From assembly GCA_003427395.1 (NCBI GenBank), contig BFEA01000549.1:945507-973085 (forward strand): a stretch of DNA of 27,579 bases. Direction: 5' to 3'. How positions within the stretch are numbered: position 1 is the first letter of the stretch; the number at the start of each line of letters is the position of its first letter. The notes beneath the pieces were generated by a model, which searched no databases, was not told the DNA's origin, and worked only from the letters and a program-made list of their open reading frames with translations. This stretch comes from Chara braunii. Taxonomy: Eukaryota; Streptophyta; Charophyceae; Charales; Characeae. Positions 17,397-26,544 of the stretch are shown in pieces. The translations under genes were made by a program, and so were the position numbers.

Positions 17397-18720
17397 ATGC
17401 CCTGGGTAGAGACAGAGGTCGAATTGGAAGCCAGCTTACCTAGACCAAAGGAGGCTCGAGATGAGGAGTCCGGGAAAACACTCGAAGTCCCCGACTTACT
17501 GCAACTCGTCAAAGCCATTAGGTACCATATGGTAGGCGTGGACCCAGTTGCACTCGCCAAGTTTGAGGGAGAAGTTCGAAAAGGCTACTGCCTGAACGGG
17601 AAATTGATCAGTATCCAGCCTCGGATTGTCGGAGCACCACGGGCAATTCCGGTTGTTCATTTTTTAGGAGAAAGATCCCAGAAGGAAACATTCGCAAGTA
17701 CAAGCTAGTAGGAAAGAAGGATAAGCCTATATCGATCTTGCTAGAAACAACAAGGGAAGAAGCCATGCAAAGAAAGGAAGAAGTCCTCCCGGTGATTAGG
17801 GAAAGAAAGGCAACTGAAGGGCACCGAATACCGAATGAAGTAGCTGAGACCATGAAGATAGGGGTGAAGGGATTCCTGACAGAGCAGGAGACGCGCTTGA
17901 TTAGGGAGGCATGCCAAGAGTTCCACTTAACATTTGCCTTCAACGACCATCAGAAGGGACGACTAGACACAAAGTTGATACCTCCGGTTAAGATCCACAC
18001 AGTAGAGCATGAATGTTGGAACGACAAGGGGCCAACCTACGATTTTGGGGTAGCAGGGGAAGTGATAGAATTGCTTAGAGCAAAGGTGGACTCCTTCGTG
18101 GCAGAACCCACCGCATCGCCATACGCGAATAGATGGTTTGTGTTCTGTAAAGCCTAACAAGTCGCTTAGGTGGATCCAGGATCTGCAGAAACTAAATGTT
18201 GTCACCATCCGAAACGCGGGGTCGCTGCCTCAAGGGGACCTGATGGCAGAATCCCACGCCGGACGAAGCATTTACTCGCTGGTAGACCTCTACCTTGGAT
18301 ACGATCAGCTCCCGCTGGACGCCCGGGATAGACCCTACACGGCCATGCAGACCCTGGTAGGCCAGCTACAAATGCAAGTGACTCCTCTGGGTTTCACCAC
18401 TGATGTGGCCGAAGCACAAAGGAGAATGCTCGCAGTTGCGGGAGACATATTCCCTGCAAAATGTGAACCTTACATTGGCGATAATCCAATCAAAGGCGCA
18501 CGAGACAAGAACGAAACGAAAATTCAGCCTGGAATACGAAGATTTGTATGGGACCACCTACAGGATATCAAAGAGCTCCCCCCAAGATTCCTGGTGTAGA
18601 ACATCACTGCCAATGGTCCCAAGAGTATCCTGGCGGTTCTGGAAGTGACCATCCTGGGGTTTCGTTGTGGGTCGTATGGGAGGAAGCCCGACCAAGCCAA
18701 GACTGACAAAATCTCCCAAT
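17397..18720 (+). pseudogene. Element 1 reverse transcriptase
   Basis: RT would copy element RNA into DNA. It is read in three frames: 17397-17708, 17738-18157 and 18138-18720. Motifs in order: LTFAFNDHQKGRLD (upstream RT region), a fingers segment ending SPYANRWFVFCK, RWIQDLQKLNVVTIRNAG, the first catalytic Asp in SLVDLYLGYDQLPLD (codon 18285), VTPLGFTTDVAEAQRRML (equivalent to MPFGLTNAP), and the active-site box. That box is YIGDN (18471-18485): Gly replaces the first Asp of Y-x-D-D. A TAG at 18597 and frameshifts near 18150 and 18720 add to the damage. RNase H follows directly. Confidence 0.85.
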
Positions 18721-19281
18721 GGCAACGCCCCTACGAACCACAGCGAAAGTGAGGGCCTTCCTAGGGGTTGTAGGATTTTGGAGGATTTTCATCAAAGGCT
18801 TCGCTAAGATAGCAGAACCTATTCGGGCCATGATTCACGAGGAGGGTACATTGGACTGGACGGAGGAACGAGAAGCCGCCATCCAAGCCCTGGAAGATAT
18901 ATTGACGTCCGAGCACGTCACCCTTGCCGCTCCTTGCTTTAACGATGAGGTAGGGCGCCCATTTGTACTTTAAACCGATGGGGGACCACAAGTTGTGGGA
19001 GGAGTTTTGATCCAAAGAGGGGAAAACGGGAGAGAGCGACTAATCAGGTTCGAGAGTAGGACACTGTATTCAGTCGAGCGTCACTACTCTCAGTTCAAGG
19101 AGGTATTGGTCGTTCTCCACTGCCTCAAGACCTTCCAAGCTTACCTCTTTGGAAGGAGGTTCATCTTGAGGACTGACCCAACAAATGTCGCAGGGGCACA
19201 AAAGAACTACAAGCCTATAGACCCTACCGTGGGAAGATGGGTTGGGTTCATTTGGCAGTTTGATTACAAGATCGAGCGCAT
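18719..19281 (+). pseudogene. Element 1 RT connection and RNase H, truncated by insertion
   Basis: TTAKVRAFLGVVGFWRIFIK is the usual RT C-terminal/connection motif (RxFLGxxxYYRRFI). RNase H follows, with Asp in TDGGP, Glu in FKEVLVVLHCLK and Asp in RTDPTN. RNase H degrades the RNA template. A TAA at 18971 replaces the residue before TDGG, probably a Glu codon. The domain is still readable at QFDYKIERI and then changes without decay into the LTR of element 2 at 19282, so the break is an insertion, not erosion. This gives the relative age: element 2 is younger. Confidence 0.85.
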
Positions 19282-20513
19282 TGTGATAACCCGTCCAAAC
19301 ATGGACTAAAACACACAACTGATTTCTGAGTCTTGCTCATAGACTGAATGCCCTACTGAGTTCCCGCCCGCTAAGTCTGTGTGTGTGTGCTTGCTGGACT
19401 GCATGTCTGTCTAAGTGCTGGTTGGCTTGCGTGCGTGTGACTGTGTCTGTCTGAGTGCTGGTTGGTACGAGTGTGTGTGTGGCCGCCAGGGCACTTGTTC
19501 GTTCGTTGGGCCCTCAGGGCCGGTACTTACCTGTGGCCGTGGCTTTGAAGGGTTGCAGCGAGAAAAAAACACTCAAGTAGCAGGTAGGCCGGTACCGCAC
19601 CCGGCAGGGGGGTAAATATGCAGGTACCGGAGGCCGAGCAAAAGAAGACAAAAGTGTAGGCTAGGTCTAGTGGGTACCAGTCTGAGTCTAGGGCCTGTAG
19701 GGGCAATATCAGAGTCTGCAATGATGTTTCCCTCCAAAAGAGGAGGAGGTACCGGTTGCTTGGGAAGGCCAATGGCCTGGAAGTCACCGCCCAAGAGGCA
19801 AAGCAGGCCGCTATATCTTCAGGCCGGGCAGAAGACCCGGCCTCTTTTTCGGTGTGCAAGTTTGGCGACACACTTGTGGAGCGCTGGCGGGAGCAGCGCT
19901 GCTGGGGAGGAAGGTGAAGGACACGAGGGAGGAAGGAGGAAGGAGAGAGGAAGGGGGAGGAGCGCCAGGGGTACTTACCTGGCTATGGTGGCAGCCATCT
20001 TCATCACCTTGGTGGGCGCTGCAGCAAGGAGTCCCCAACCGGGGAGAGCCACACCAAGAAGCTTCAAGGTAGTGTTGGGCATGGCAGCCTGAGCTAGAGC
20101 AGCCATAGCTGCTTTGGGTTGTCCTTTGGGCATATGGGCAAGGCCTAGTAGTCCGCCTTAGCCTCGGCCCATGAGAGTGAAGAGTGGGAGAGGCGGCCAT
20201 GGCTATGGTGGACCTTGAGTGATACCTGCAGTAGAAGGGGGACTCGGACATCGATTCTGGACCAGTCATTCAACATTGTATTATTATTTATTGTATGAAT
20301 AAGAGAAGAGGGAGATAAGGAGGAGGTTGTTGGGCGAAGAAAAAGAGCCTTGTCATTGTCTTTGTTGGTGTACATCTTTCTTCTTCTTTCTTACTTCTTC
20401 TTCTTCTTCTAATCCTCTCTCCCTCCTCTCAAGTTCATTCATTTCTTTCTGCAATTGGATGGCATTATACTTTCCGGTGGAGGTGTATCTCGAAATTGGC
20501 CAAGGTCATAACA
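19282..20513 (+). repeat. 5' LTR of element 2 (1,232 bp)
   Basis: The left border is set by the abrupt end of element 1 RNase H and the terminal TGTGATAACCCG, a common start of plant gypsy LTRs. The right border is CATAACA, one base before the PBS. Ends are TGT...ACA as expected. Inside are TG-rich DNA with a ~40-bp direct repeat (GTCTGTCTAAGTGCTGGTTGG near 19405 and 19445), a GC hairpin at 19822-19842 (GGCCGGG/CCCGGCC), repeated GGTACCGG words, and a pyrimidine tract at 20376-20450. The promoter and polyadenylation sites should lie here, but I cannot place a TATA box with confidence. The target duplication should be CGCAT (19277-19281) if it is 5 bp. Confidence 0.82.
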
Positions 20514-20514
20514 A

Positions 20515-20526
20515 TGGTATCAGAGC
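20515..20526 (+). promoter_or_regulatory. Primer-binding site for initiator tRNA-Met
   Basis: TGGTATCAGAGC is the complement of the 3' end of plant initiator tRNA-Met and the standard PBS of many plant LTR retrotransposons. It sits one base after the inferred LTR end. First-strand DNA synthesis would start here. Confidence 0.93.
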
Positions 20527-20656
20527 GGATTCTACTTGCTGGTGAGAGTTGACTTTGCTGCCCTAATCCGAACCTAAGTGGTTGAGGGCAACACTTAGGG
20601 TTAGGGTTGGTTGGTTGAGGGAAGTGGGGCAGCAGGGCTAAGGGAAGTTGCCCCTA

Positions 20657-20697
20657 CCTGGTTAGGTCATGTGGGGTCGACATAGAACCTAACCAGG
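20657..20697 (+). promoter_or_regulatory. Leader stem-loop, candidate RNA dimerisation/packaging signal
   Basis: Perfect 11-bp arms enclose 19 nt. Within these, ATGT and ACAT can extend the stem around a loop containing the self-complementary hexamer GTCGAC (20676-20681). It lies about 130 nt after the PBS. The function is inferred by analogy with retroviral dimer-initiation hairpins. Confidence 0.4.
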
Positions 20698-21673
20698 TTG
20701 CTTGAGAGTGAGATTAGGTTGGCGAGACATTTCGAGGAGACTTCATGCGGCGATTTGAGAGAGGCGACAGTGAAAGGCACTCGCACCTGGAATCTGATTC
20801 AAGGGAGACACTTGGCAACTTAAGGGTTGCCCTCAAGTAGGCGAGCTTGAGGGCCAGCGCCCACTCAGCATCTACGGACTGCAAGTTGCTATTTTGTTCT
20901 TCAGCATCGATGGGGGATCCGGCGTTGCACTTTGGTGCTGGAGTCAGACCCTCCTAGGAGATAGGACACTAGTGTAGGGGTAGCGTTAGAGGGGTCAGGA
21001 GGACCATATGAGAAGGGGGGTGAGTTCTGTTCATCTCGAAGCTCAAGGCCACTCAGGTAAGTGTCGTGCACCTACGGGATGCCCATGTATGTTTGTATGG
21101 TATCGATTGTCCTGCTAGGGTACTCTGGTTTCTTTTCCTACTCCTCTGTGGTCTTGATTGTATGACTGAATGCATGTGATCTACCTACTCACCTGATGGA
21201 TGGAAAATGAAGTATCTTGAGCTACATGCCGAGTCTTTCTACAGTGCTTTGTCTTTTCATCTCAGAACGGTTGTAGTCTGTAGGCTCTGCTAGAAGTTGA
21301 AATTTCATTTTTTCAGTGCAGCAGAGACTGAACTAAGTTTCTTCTCGGTTGGGACCTGGTTGAGACCTACGTGGGACCCCTAGGACCCAGCAGGACCGGG
21401 CCCAAACAAGAAGAGCCTCTGGACCCAAATCGGTTAGGCATTGACCTCTTGTCTTCTTGGCTGGGATACATAGTCATTCTTCTTGGATTAGGACACCCAC
21501 TGCTGAGGGGATCTTGGTTGAGACGTTTCGCATGTCTTCTGATTGCACTGTCCGTGGCTTGACTCGCACCCTGTACACCACTCAACTCTCCATTGTTGCA
21601 TTTAGTCACTCGCTGTCTGATTTGCTGAACAGAAACGGAGCTAGTCAGACTGGACTCGAGAGGACCTCGTATG

Positions 21674-21689
21674 CAGTCTGATCAGACTG
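21674..21689. repeat. 16-nt perfect palindrome in element 2 leader
   Basis: CAGTCTGATCAGACTG is fully self-complementary. Related GATCAGAC and GTCAGACTGG words flank it (21643-21702). Confidence 0.85.
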
Positions 21690-22050
21690 GGTCGCTGGAT
21701 CAGACCTCTCATTGAGTTGTTTGTTTCTTTTGATTCTGCTGCTCTCTACTTCCAAATGAAATGCCGCTCCGGCTAGGAGTTCTATCTTCTCTTCTCTGAG
21801 CTTTGAAGTTTGTCTTTCTGTGTTCATTTCCGATGCACGTGGAAACCCGCCGCCAAAAAGAAGAGAGAGAGAAGGGAGAGAGAAAAGGGAGAGAGAAAAG
21901 GGAGAGAGAGAGAGTGACCGTCTGAAGTGGGCAAGGACTGGGAAGAGTGTTCGTCTAAAAGAGTGGGGGAGTGAACCTATTGAGAGTCTTATTGATTCTT
22001 TTGCTGATTCGCGATTCTCTGACCCACCTACTAACACTGACGGTCCAAGA

Positions 22051-23514
22051 ATGGCTCAACTAACTTCAGTCCAATGGCGGGCCATGTTAGACGCAGCCAG
22101 TGATGCAGAAAAACCACATCTGCAAGCACTCCTGGATAATGCCATCAAGAAGGAACAAGAGGCAGAGAAGGAGAGGAAAGAGACATTATTGAAGAGTCAA
22201 GTGGCCATCTTGGAAACTGTTCCCTCACTGACGAAAGAGCAATGTGGGGAACAACTGCAAAGTATACTCGCCGCCCTTGTTCAAGTCCGGAATATTGAAG
22301 ATCATAACACTCAGATTGCGGACGTCTTCGCAAAATTGCGAAAACTTCACGACGACCTGACTGATATGACCCTCAAGTACCAAGAGTTGACGCAAGAGGT
22401 GGCTGAGCTGCGACAGGCCCAAGTGGCCAATCCTCTCCCTCTACCCCCTGGGTCCGAGGCTGCGATGGAGACTACTTCTGCCTCTCTCACCGTATCTCCT
22501 TCCTTGAATGTGTTGACAACCCCCTCGGGACCTGCAACAGGTGCAGATTCCGCTGTTGCTGTGACCAGCGACGAGGCCGGGAATTCTGCAACTGCTGCAG
22601 CCCCAAGGTTGGAATCAGTAGGTGCTGGTCCCAGCTACGCCGGTCCCTATGTGGATCGAAAGGCGGTACAAATGTCGTCTAAGTACGACGGCAAGGAAGA
22701 CATCGAGTCCTGGATCGGCTCCATGAGGGCCTACTTTGAGATTCTGGGGACTCAACCTGAGACCCAGGCGGTGATTATGGGAATGAATGTCGAGTCGGTC
22801 ATACAGGGCTTCCTAGAAGTCCAAGCGATGCGGGCTAGGTTCCAAAAGACTGCACTAGCCAAATGGCTTAGGACCACCCCAGTTGCCTCCCTCGAGGATC
22901 TCCTTATCTCACAATATCAGGATCCACATGCTGCGGCTAGGGCAAGAATCCAACTTGACAAAGTCAAACGCAACAAGTGGACGGGCTCCATGAAAAGCCT
23001 GTAGACCTATCTGAGCAAGATGTTTGCTACACCTGGATAGGAATTGACTGCTTAGTCTTGCTTAGATGTGGTTAAGGGCGTGGTTCCAACTAACTTCACT
23101 AATCGCCTGGGCAGGGACTACATTGCATACACTGACTGGCTCACCCTAATGAAGAACATAGTCAGTTTGGAGGTTGTAGACCTCATTAGCACGGCAGGGA
23201 GCAAAAAGCCCATGGGCGGCAGATGGTTCAAGGGCAGCAGCCGTTTTGCTGTGCATGACCTGCTGGAGGCCGAAGAAGAAGCCGATGCGGATTACCCCAC
23301 TCTCGGTTACGACCAAGAACATGACTCTAATACAGCTTGTTCTTTAGCCCATGAGTCCGATGCAAATAAGGAAGAAGAAAATTTTTCTGCCTTTAAAAAG
23401 ACTGCCAGCACCAAGGAACCGAATCGGAGTGCCGGGAAGAATTATTTCCAACTTCCCAAGGGAGCGAAGAACCCGCCTAAACCGGAGGATGCGTCTACCA
23501 AAACCTTGGGTTGA
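22051..23514 (+). pseudogene. gag: Element 2 gag (matrix/capsid region)
   Basis: ATG 22051 is chosen over the upstream frame start at 21820. It has a good context (AAGAATGGC) and is where protein-like sequence begins (MAQLTSVQWRAMLDAASDAE); upstream is GA-repeat. Residues about 25-130 are charged and likely coiled coil (KKEQEAEKERKETLLKSQ). Residues 130-205 are a Pro/Ser/Ala-rich linker. From about residue 205 the capsid domain starts: MSSKYDGKEDIESWIGSMRA, then LAKWLRTTPVASLEDLLISQ. In-frame TAG codons at 23002, 23038 and 23053 interrupt the capsid C-terminus; the same frame continues to 23512. The product would assemble the particle. Confidence 0.82.
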
Positions 23515-23640
23515 CCTCCGGATCACTGAGAATGACTGGCGGGGCAAACTCAAGAAAGGGGTTTGCCTGCATTGCCAAAAACCAAACCATAAGGTTCAGG
23601 ACTGTTATAGGCTGCAGAGAAACCAGAATCGGGCGTAGAG
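23515..23640 (+). pseudogene. Element 2 nucleocapsid, CCHC zinc knuckle
   Basis: In the next frame over (shift within 23351-23514), WRGKLKKGVCLHCQKPNHKV and QDCYRLQ carry an intact C-x2-C-x4-H-x4-C knuckle at 23564-23605, the RNA-binding part of gag. It ends at TAG 23636. The overlap with the upstream gag frame could be a decay frameshift or a relic of programmed frameshifting; decay is the simpler view. Confidence 0.85.
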
Positions 23641-23743
23641 TCAGTTTCAGCAAACTCTACAACAGGGGAGTCTGGTTCTGTTGAAAATCAGCAGCCCTCC
23701 CTCGAAGCCCAACCATCTGCTGAAGACAAGGCTAAGGTAAGCA

Positions 23744-24142
23744 ATGTTTTGTATGACGAGCCTTGGGAGGAGTTTGGGGCAGTCGACTTTCTACCACTTG
23801 GAGCATTGGGCTGAGATGAAACAGCAGCGTGCCCAAAGGACGGTAAAGTTAATTTTCTTCAAACTCCTCATAAACCACCGCTATCTCCGTGTTCTGATTG
23901 ACTGCGGTGCTACGGCTAATTTCATGTCACCAAAAAGGATACGCAAGGTGGGCTTGGGGATGAAGCAAGTGGCCTTGCAGAACCCTTGTCGAACCCAAGT
24001 TGGCAACAAGGAAGTTGTCTCTTCCACGCATGCAGTCAAAGGTGTGTGCACTACCTTTGACAAAGGCAAGACTGTCACCCACACGTTGAACTTCTTTGTC
24101 CTTGACAAGTGCCGCTTCGACGCTGTCCTTGGTTTGGGCTAG
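23744..24142 (+). pseudogene. Element 2 aspartic protease
   Basis: A 132-codon frame with the retropepsin core YLRVLIDCGATANFMSPKRI and the closing box RFDAVLGLG. The catalytic Asp codon is at 23900. The motif reads D-C-G-A-T instead of the usual D-S/T-G-A-T, a change of one residue next to the catalytic Asp. The frame stops at TAG 24140 where a Trp is usual (LG.GW). It would process the gag-pol polyprotein. Confidence 0.82.
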
Positions 24143-24611
24143 CTGCAGTCCCAATGCAAATGGACCAAGTGGAAGGAGTCACTCTTCATGGTCAAGGATG
24201 CTTCAGAGGAACGAGCTTTTTGTCCTCTTGGATGAGAAGCACGAATCCCCAGTGACTTTTCTAACTGCGTTGAAGTTCTGCAAGAAATGGCGCCAGCACA
24301 AGGAGGACGAGCAGTTGTATGTTGCTTTTGTTCGTCCTACCCATGTGCCTTCTACTTTTGCGGTAAGTTCAACTACTACTTCAACTAGTAGTCCTACTTC
24401 TAATACTATCACCGCTACTACCTCTATTTCCCCACCTTCTGATGGTCCAAATGATCCTACTGTTGATTCGGTCGTCTCGATACGTGACCTACGACCGGAT
24501 CTAGTTGATCCTTTTGCTGATCACCCACCCCCACCGGTCCCACCAAACATCCAAAACCTCCTCGATCAGTTCCCGGAAGTACTTGTCGAGCCACGTGGAG
24601 TCCCCACATGA
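24143..24611 (+). pseudogene. Element 2 pol linker between protease and RT
   Basis: It is read mainly in the frame of 24096-24611 and ends at TGA 24609. It contains LTALKFCKKWRQHKEDEQLY, a Ser/Thr-rich spacer, and PPVPPNIQNLLDQFPEVLVE just before RT. The last phrase (ll..fpdvf.e..g.P) is the usual lead-in to gypsy RT. No catalytic function of its own. Confidence 0.75.
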
Positions 24612-25464
24612 TCGGTCCGACACACCATCAAGTTGGTTGAGGGTGTTGTTCCTCCAAAGGGCTGTATGTATCGAATGGGACCTGGCGAGTTGGAAGAACT
24701 CCGGCGACAGATCGATGAAATGATTGATAAGGGGTGGATCAAGCCTAGTGAGTTAGAATTTGGTGCTCTTGTTTTGTTTGTGCCTAAAAAGGGACGCAAA
24801 CTCCTCATGCGGTCTAAACCGCATCACAAGAAAGAACGCCTACCCTTTGCCCCGCGTAATTGACGTGCTTGACGCCGCGGGTGGGTGCAAGGTCTTCTCC
24901 AAGATCGATCTCAAGTCTGGCTACCACTAGATTGAAGTCGATCCTGCGGACCAGCACAAAACTGCATTCAAAACAGGCGACGGGCTTTATGAGTTCACCG
25001 TAATGCCCTTCGGTCTCACGAACGCACCAACCACTTTCCAAAGCCTCATGGACAAGGTCCTCCGCGGACAGATTGGTCGGTTTGTGGTAGTGTACCTGGA
25101 TGATATTCTGATCTTCAGCAAGTCCATGGAGGAACACCTCAAGCATCTTGAGGAGGTGCTCACTATCTTCAAGAAGATGCAACTCCATCTCAACTTGGAG
25201 AAATCCGAGTTTGGGAAGGATAGCGTCATCTATCTTGGGCATCGGTTGTTTGCTGCAGGCCTAGAGCCTGAGGCAACCAAGATTGAGGTCATACGCGATT
25301 GGCCTCAGCCTGCCAACATTCGTGAATTGCGTTCTTTCCTTGGTCTTGCGTCATATTATCGGAAGTTTGTACCCCATTTTTCTATCATTGCTCGTCCATT
25401 GTCGCGACTAACTAGTAAAAATGTGCCTTATTCCTGGGATGCCGCGTGTCCGGAAGCTTTTTGA
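24612..25464 (+). pseudogene. Element 2 reverse transcriptase
   Basis: Motifs in order: [54 protein letters not shown], then (next frame) [33 protein letters not shown] with the first catalytic Asp at 24907, VMPFGLTNAPTTFQSLMDKV, and VVYLDDILIFSKSMEEHL with the double Asp at 25099-25104, then YLGHRLFAAGL and ELRSFLGLASYYRKFVPHF. All three catalytic Asp are intact. Damage: TAG at 24928 (probably a former Gln), a frameshift near 24810 where a few conserved residues before L-N-R-I-T appear deleted, and TGA at 25462. Confidence 0.9.
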
Positions 25465-25895
25465 GCTCTCAAGGAAGCCTTGGTAAGTTACCCAGTACTC
25501 CGCATTGCAGATCCCAAACCGACATTCGTAGTCACTACGGATGCGAGCCAGTATGGAATCGGTGCAGTGCTGCAACAAGACGACGGCGACGGCCTACGCC
25601 GCTCGAATATTACAGCAAACGCATGCCCAGCGTCAAGGTATCCACTTCCACTTACATGCGCGAGCTTTATGCCTTGCGCATGGCATTGGATCACTGGAAG
25701 CACTACCTTTTGGGACTCCATTTCAAGGTCTTCTCAGATCACGAGACCCTGAAGTGGATCAAACAGCCCCCTACCTTGCTTCGCTGGTTCCACGAGATTG
25801 GCATTTTTTATTTTGAATTAAGGCATAAGAAAGGTTGTTATAACCGAGTAGTTGATGCTGTCTTGCCACCCACAGTACATGACTTGCCTTGTTAA
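25465..25895 (+). pseudogene. Element 2 RNase H
   Basis: RT runs straight into RNase H: PTFVVTTDASQYGIGAVLQQ with Asp at 25540, then after a frameshift near 25590 EYYSKRMPS, YMRELYALRMALDHWKHYLL with Glu at 25662, and VFSDHETLKWI with Asp at 25737. The catalytic D-E-D triad is complete. The frame ends at TAA 25893 with the usual VVDAVLP (NxxADaLSR-type) tail just before integrase. Confidence 0.88.
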
Positions 25896-26544
25896 GTCCT
25901 ACGACCTCCGAAAGAAACTGAAGGAGGAGCTCGTAGAGCGCACCGCCAAGGATCCGGAACTCAGTCCCATCCTTGAGCGGCTACGGACTGATTCAGGAGG
26001 TCAGCCTGATTTTCACGAGTTTGAGGGACTGATCTTCCGCCGCTACGGGAACCATGACCGTTTGTGTGTGCCCAACCATGAGCCTCTCCGCACACACTTT
26101 CTGGATTTGGCTCATGGCCGGAGCGGGCACTTCGGTATGGCAAAAACGTACGCTAATTTGTTGAGACAGTTTGATTGGCCTGACATGAAAGGGGTTGCTG
26201 AGAAGTTTGTGGCTGAATGCCAAGTCTGTCAACGGATCAAACCATGCAAACAAAAGCCCATGGGGCTACTCACACCCCTACCCATTCCCTATGGTCCCAG
26301 GGAATCTGTCTCCATCGACTTCACTGACATGGGTAAGGTAAGCAAAAACGGCCATTCACAAGTCATGGTGATTGTTGACCGGTTTTCAAAATTTCTTAAT
26401 TTGATCCCTTTGCCGCCCACACCCCAACAGATCTAGTGATTCGTGAATTCCAACAGAAATACATTATACAATTCGGAACCCCGAAGACTCTTGTGAGTGA
26501 TCGGGATCCGCGTTTCATTAGCACTGAATGGAAGGATTTCACAT
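25896..26544 (+). pseudogene. Element 2 integrase, cut inside the catalytic core
   Basis: The HHCC zinc-binding domain is intact: His at 26113 and 26128 (LAHGRSGHFGMAKTYANLL), Cys at 26218 and 26227 (AECQVCQRIKP). The core follows with ESVSIDFTDMGKVSKNGHSQ (first catalytic Asp 26317), VMVIVDRFSKFLNLIPLP, then after a frameshift near 26420 IQFGTPKTLVSDRDPRFIST (second Asp 26499). It reads TEWKDFT and then changes into unrelated non-coding DNA at about 26545. The third catalytic residue (Glu) and the C-terminal domain are missing from the window. Integrase would insert the element DNA into the genome. Confidence 0.88.

Larger units (their letters stand above)
14091..19281 (+). mobile_element. 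Ty3/gypsy retrotransposon, element 1 (decayed, 3' part displaced)
   Basis: In order on the plus strand: gag with a CCHC knuckle, a minisatellite, aspartic protease, reverse transcriptase and RNase H. This order (RT directly followed by RNase H, integrase expected after) is typical of Metaviridae. The element is non-autonomous: many frameshifts and stops, a Gly in place of the first Asp of the RT Y-x-D-D box, and a D-G-G protease motif. It ends abruptly at 19281 inside the RNase H region, where the LTR of element 2 starts. Integrase and 3' LTR must lie beyond the window. The 5' LTR was not identified. The modular frame at 10440-13604 may belong to it. Confidence 0.85.
20527..22050 (+). other. 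Untranslated leader of element 2 with stem-loops
   Basis: About 1.5 kb between PBS and gag without a convincing gene. Two strong stem-loops lie near the 5' end: 20657-20697 (11-bp perfect arms CCTGGTTAGGT/ACCTAACCAGG, with a GTCGAC palindrome in the loop) and 20829-20854 (9-bp arms GCCCTCAAG/CTTGAGGGC). Further on are a 16-nt palindrome at 21674-21689, repeated GGTTGGGACCTGGTTGAGAC-like words at 21350 and 21510, and a GA-rich tract at 21860-21915. In retroelements this region carries packaging and dimerisation signals; that role is inferred here. Confidence 0.6.
19282..26544 (+). mobile_element. Ty3/gypsy retrotransposon, element 2 (5' LTR to integrase)
   Basis: It contains a 5' LTR (19282-20513, TGT...ACA), a PBS for initiator tRNA-Met (20515-20526), a long leader, gag with coiled coil and CCHC knuckle, protease, RT, RNase H and integrase. 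The RT-RNase H-integrase order is Ty3/gypsy. Catalytic residues of RT (Asp at 24907, YLDD), RNase H (D, E, D) and integrase (HHCC, two Asp) are all still present, so this copy is younger than element 1. It is nevertheless dead: stops at 23002, 23038, 23053, 24140, 24609, 24928 and 25462 and several frameshifts. It is cut at 26545 by element 3; the rest of integrase and the 3' LTR lie beyond the window. Confidence 0.88.

Noticed and set aside
19822-19848. Rho-independent terminator
   Set aside because: The GC stem plus T-run is suggestive, but it sits in a eukaryotic LTR where that mechanism does not operate.
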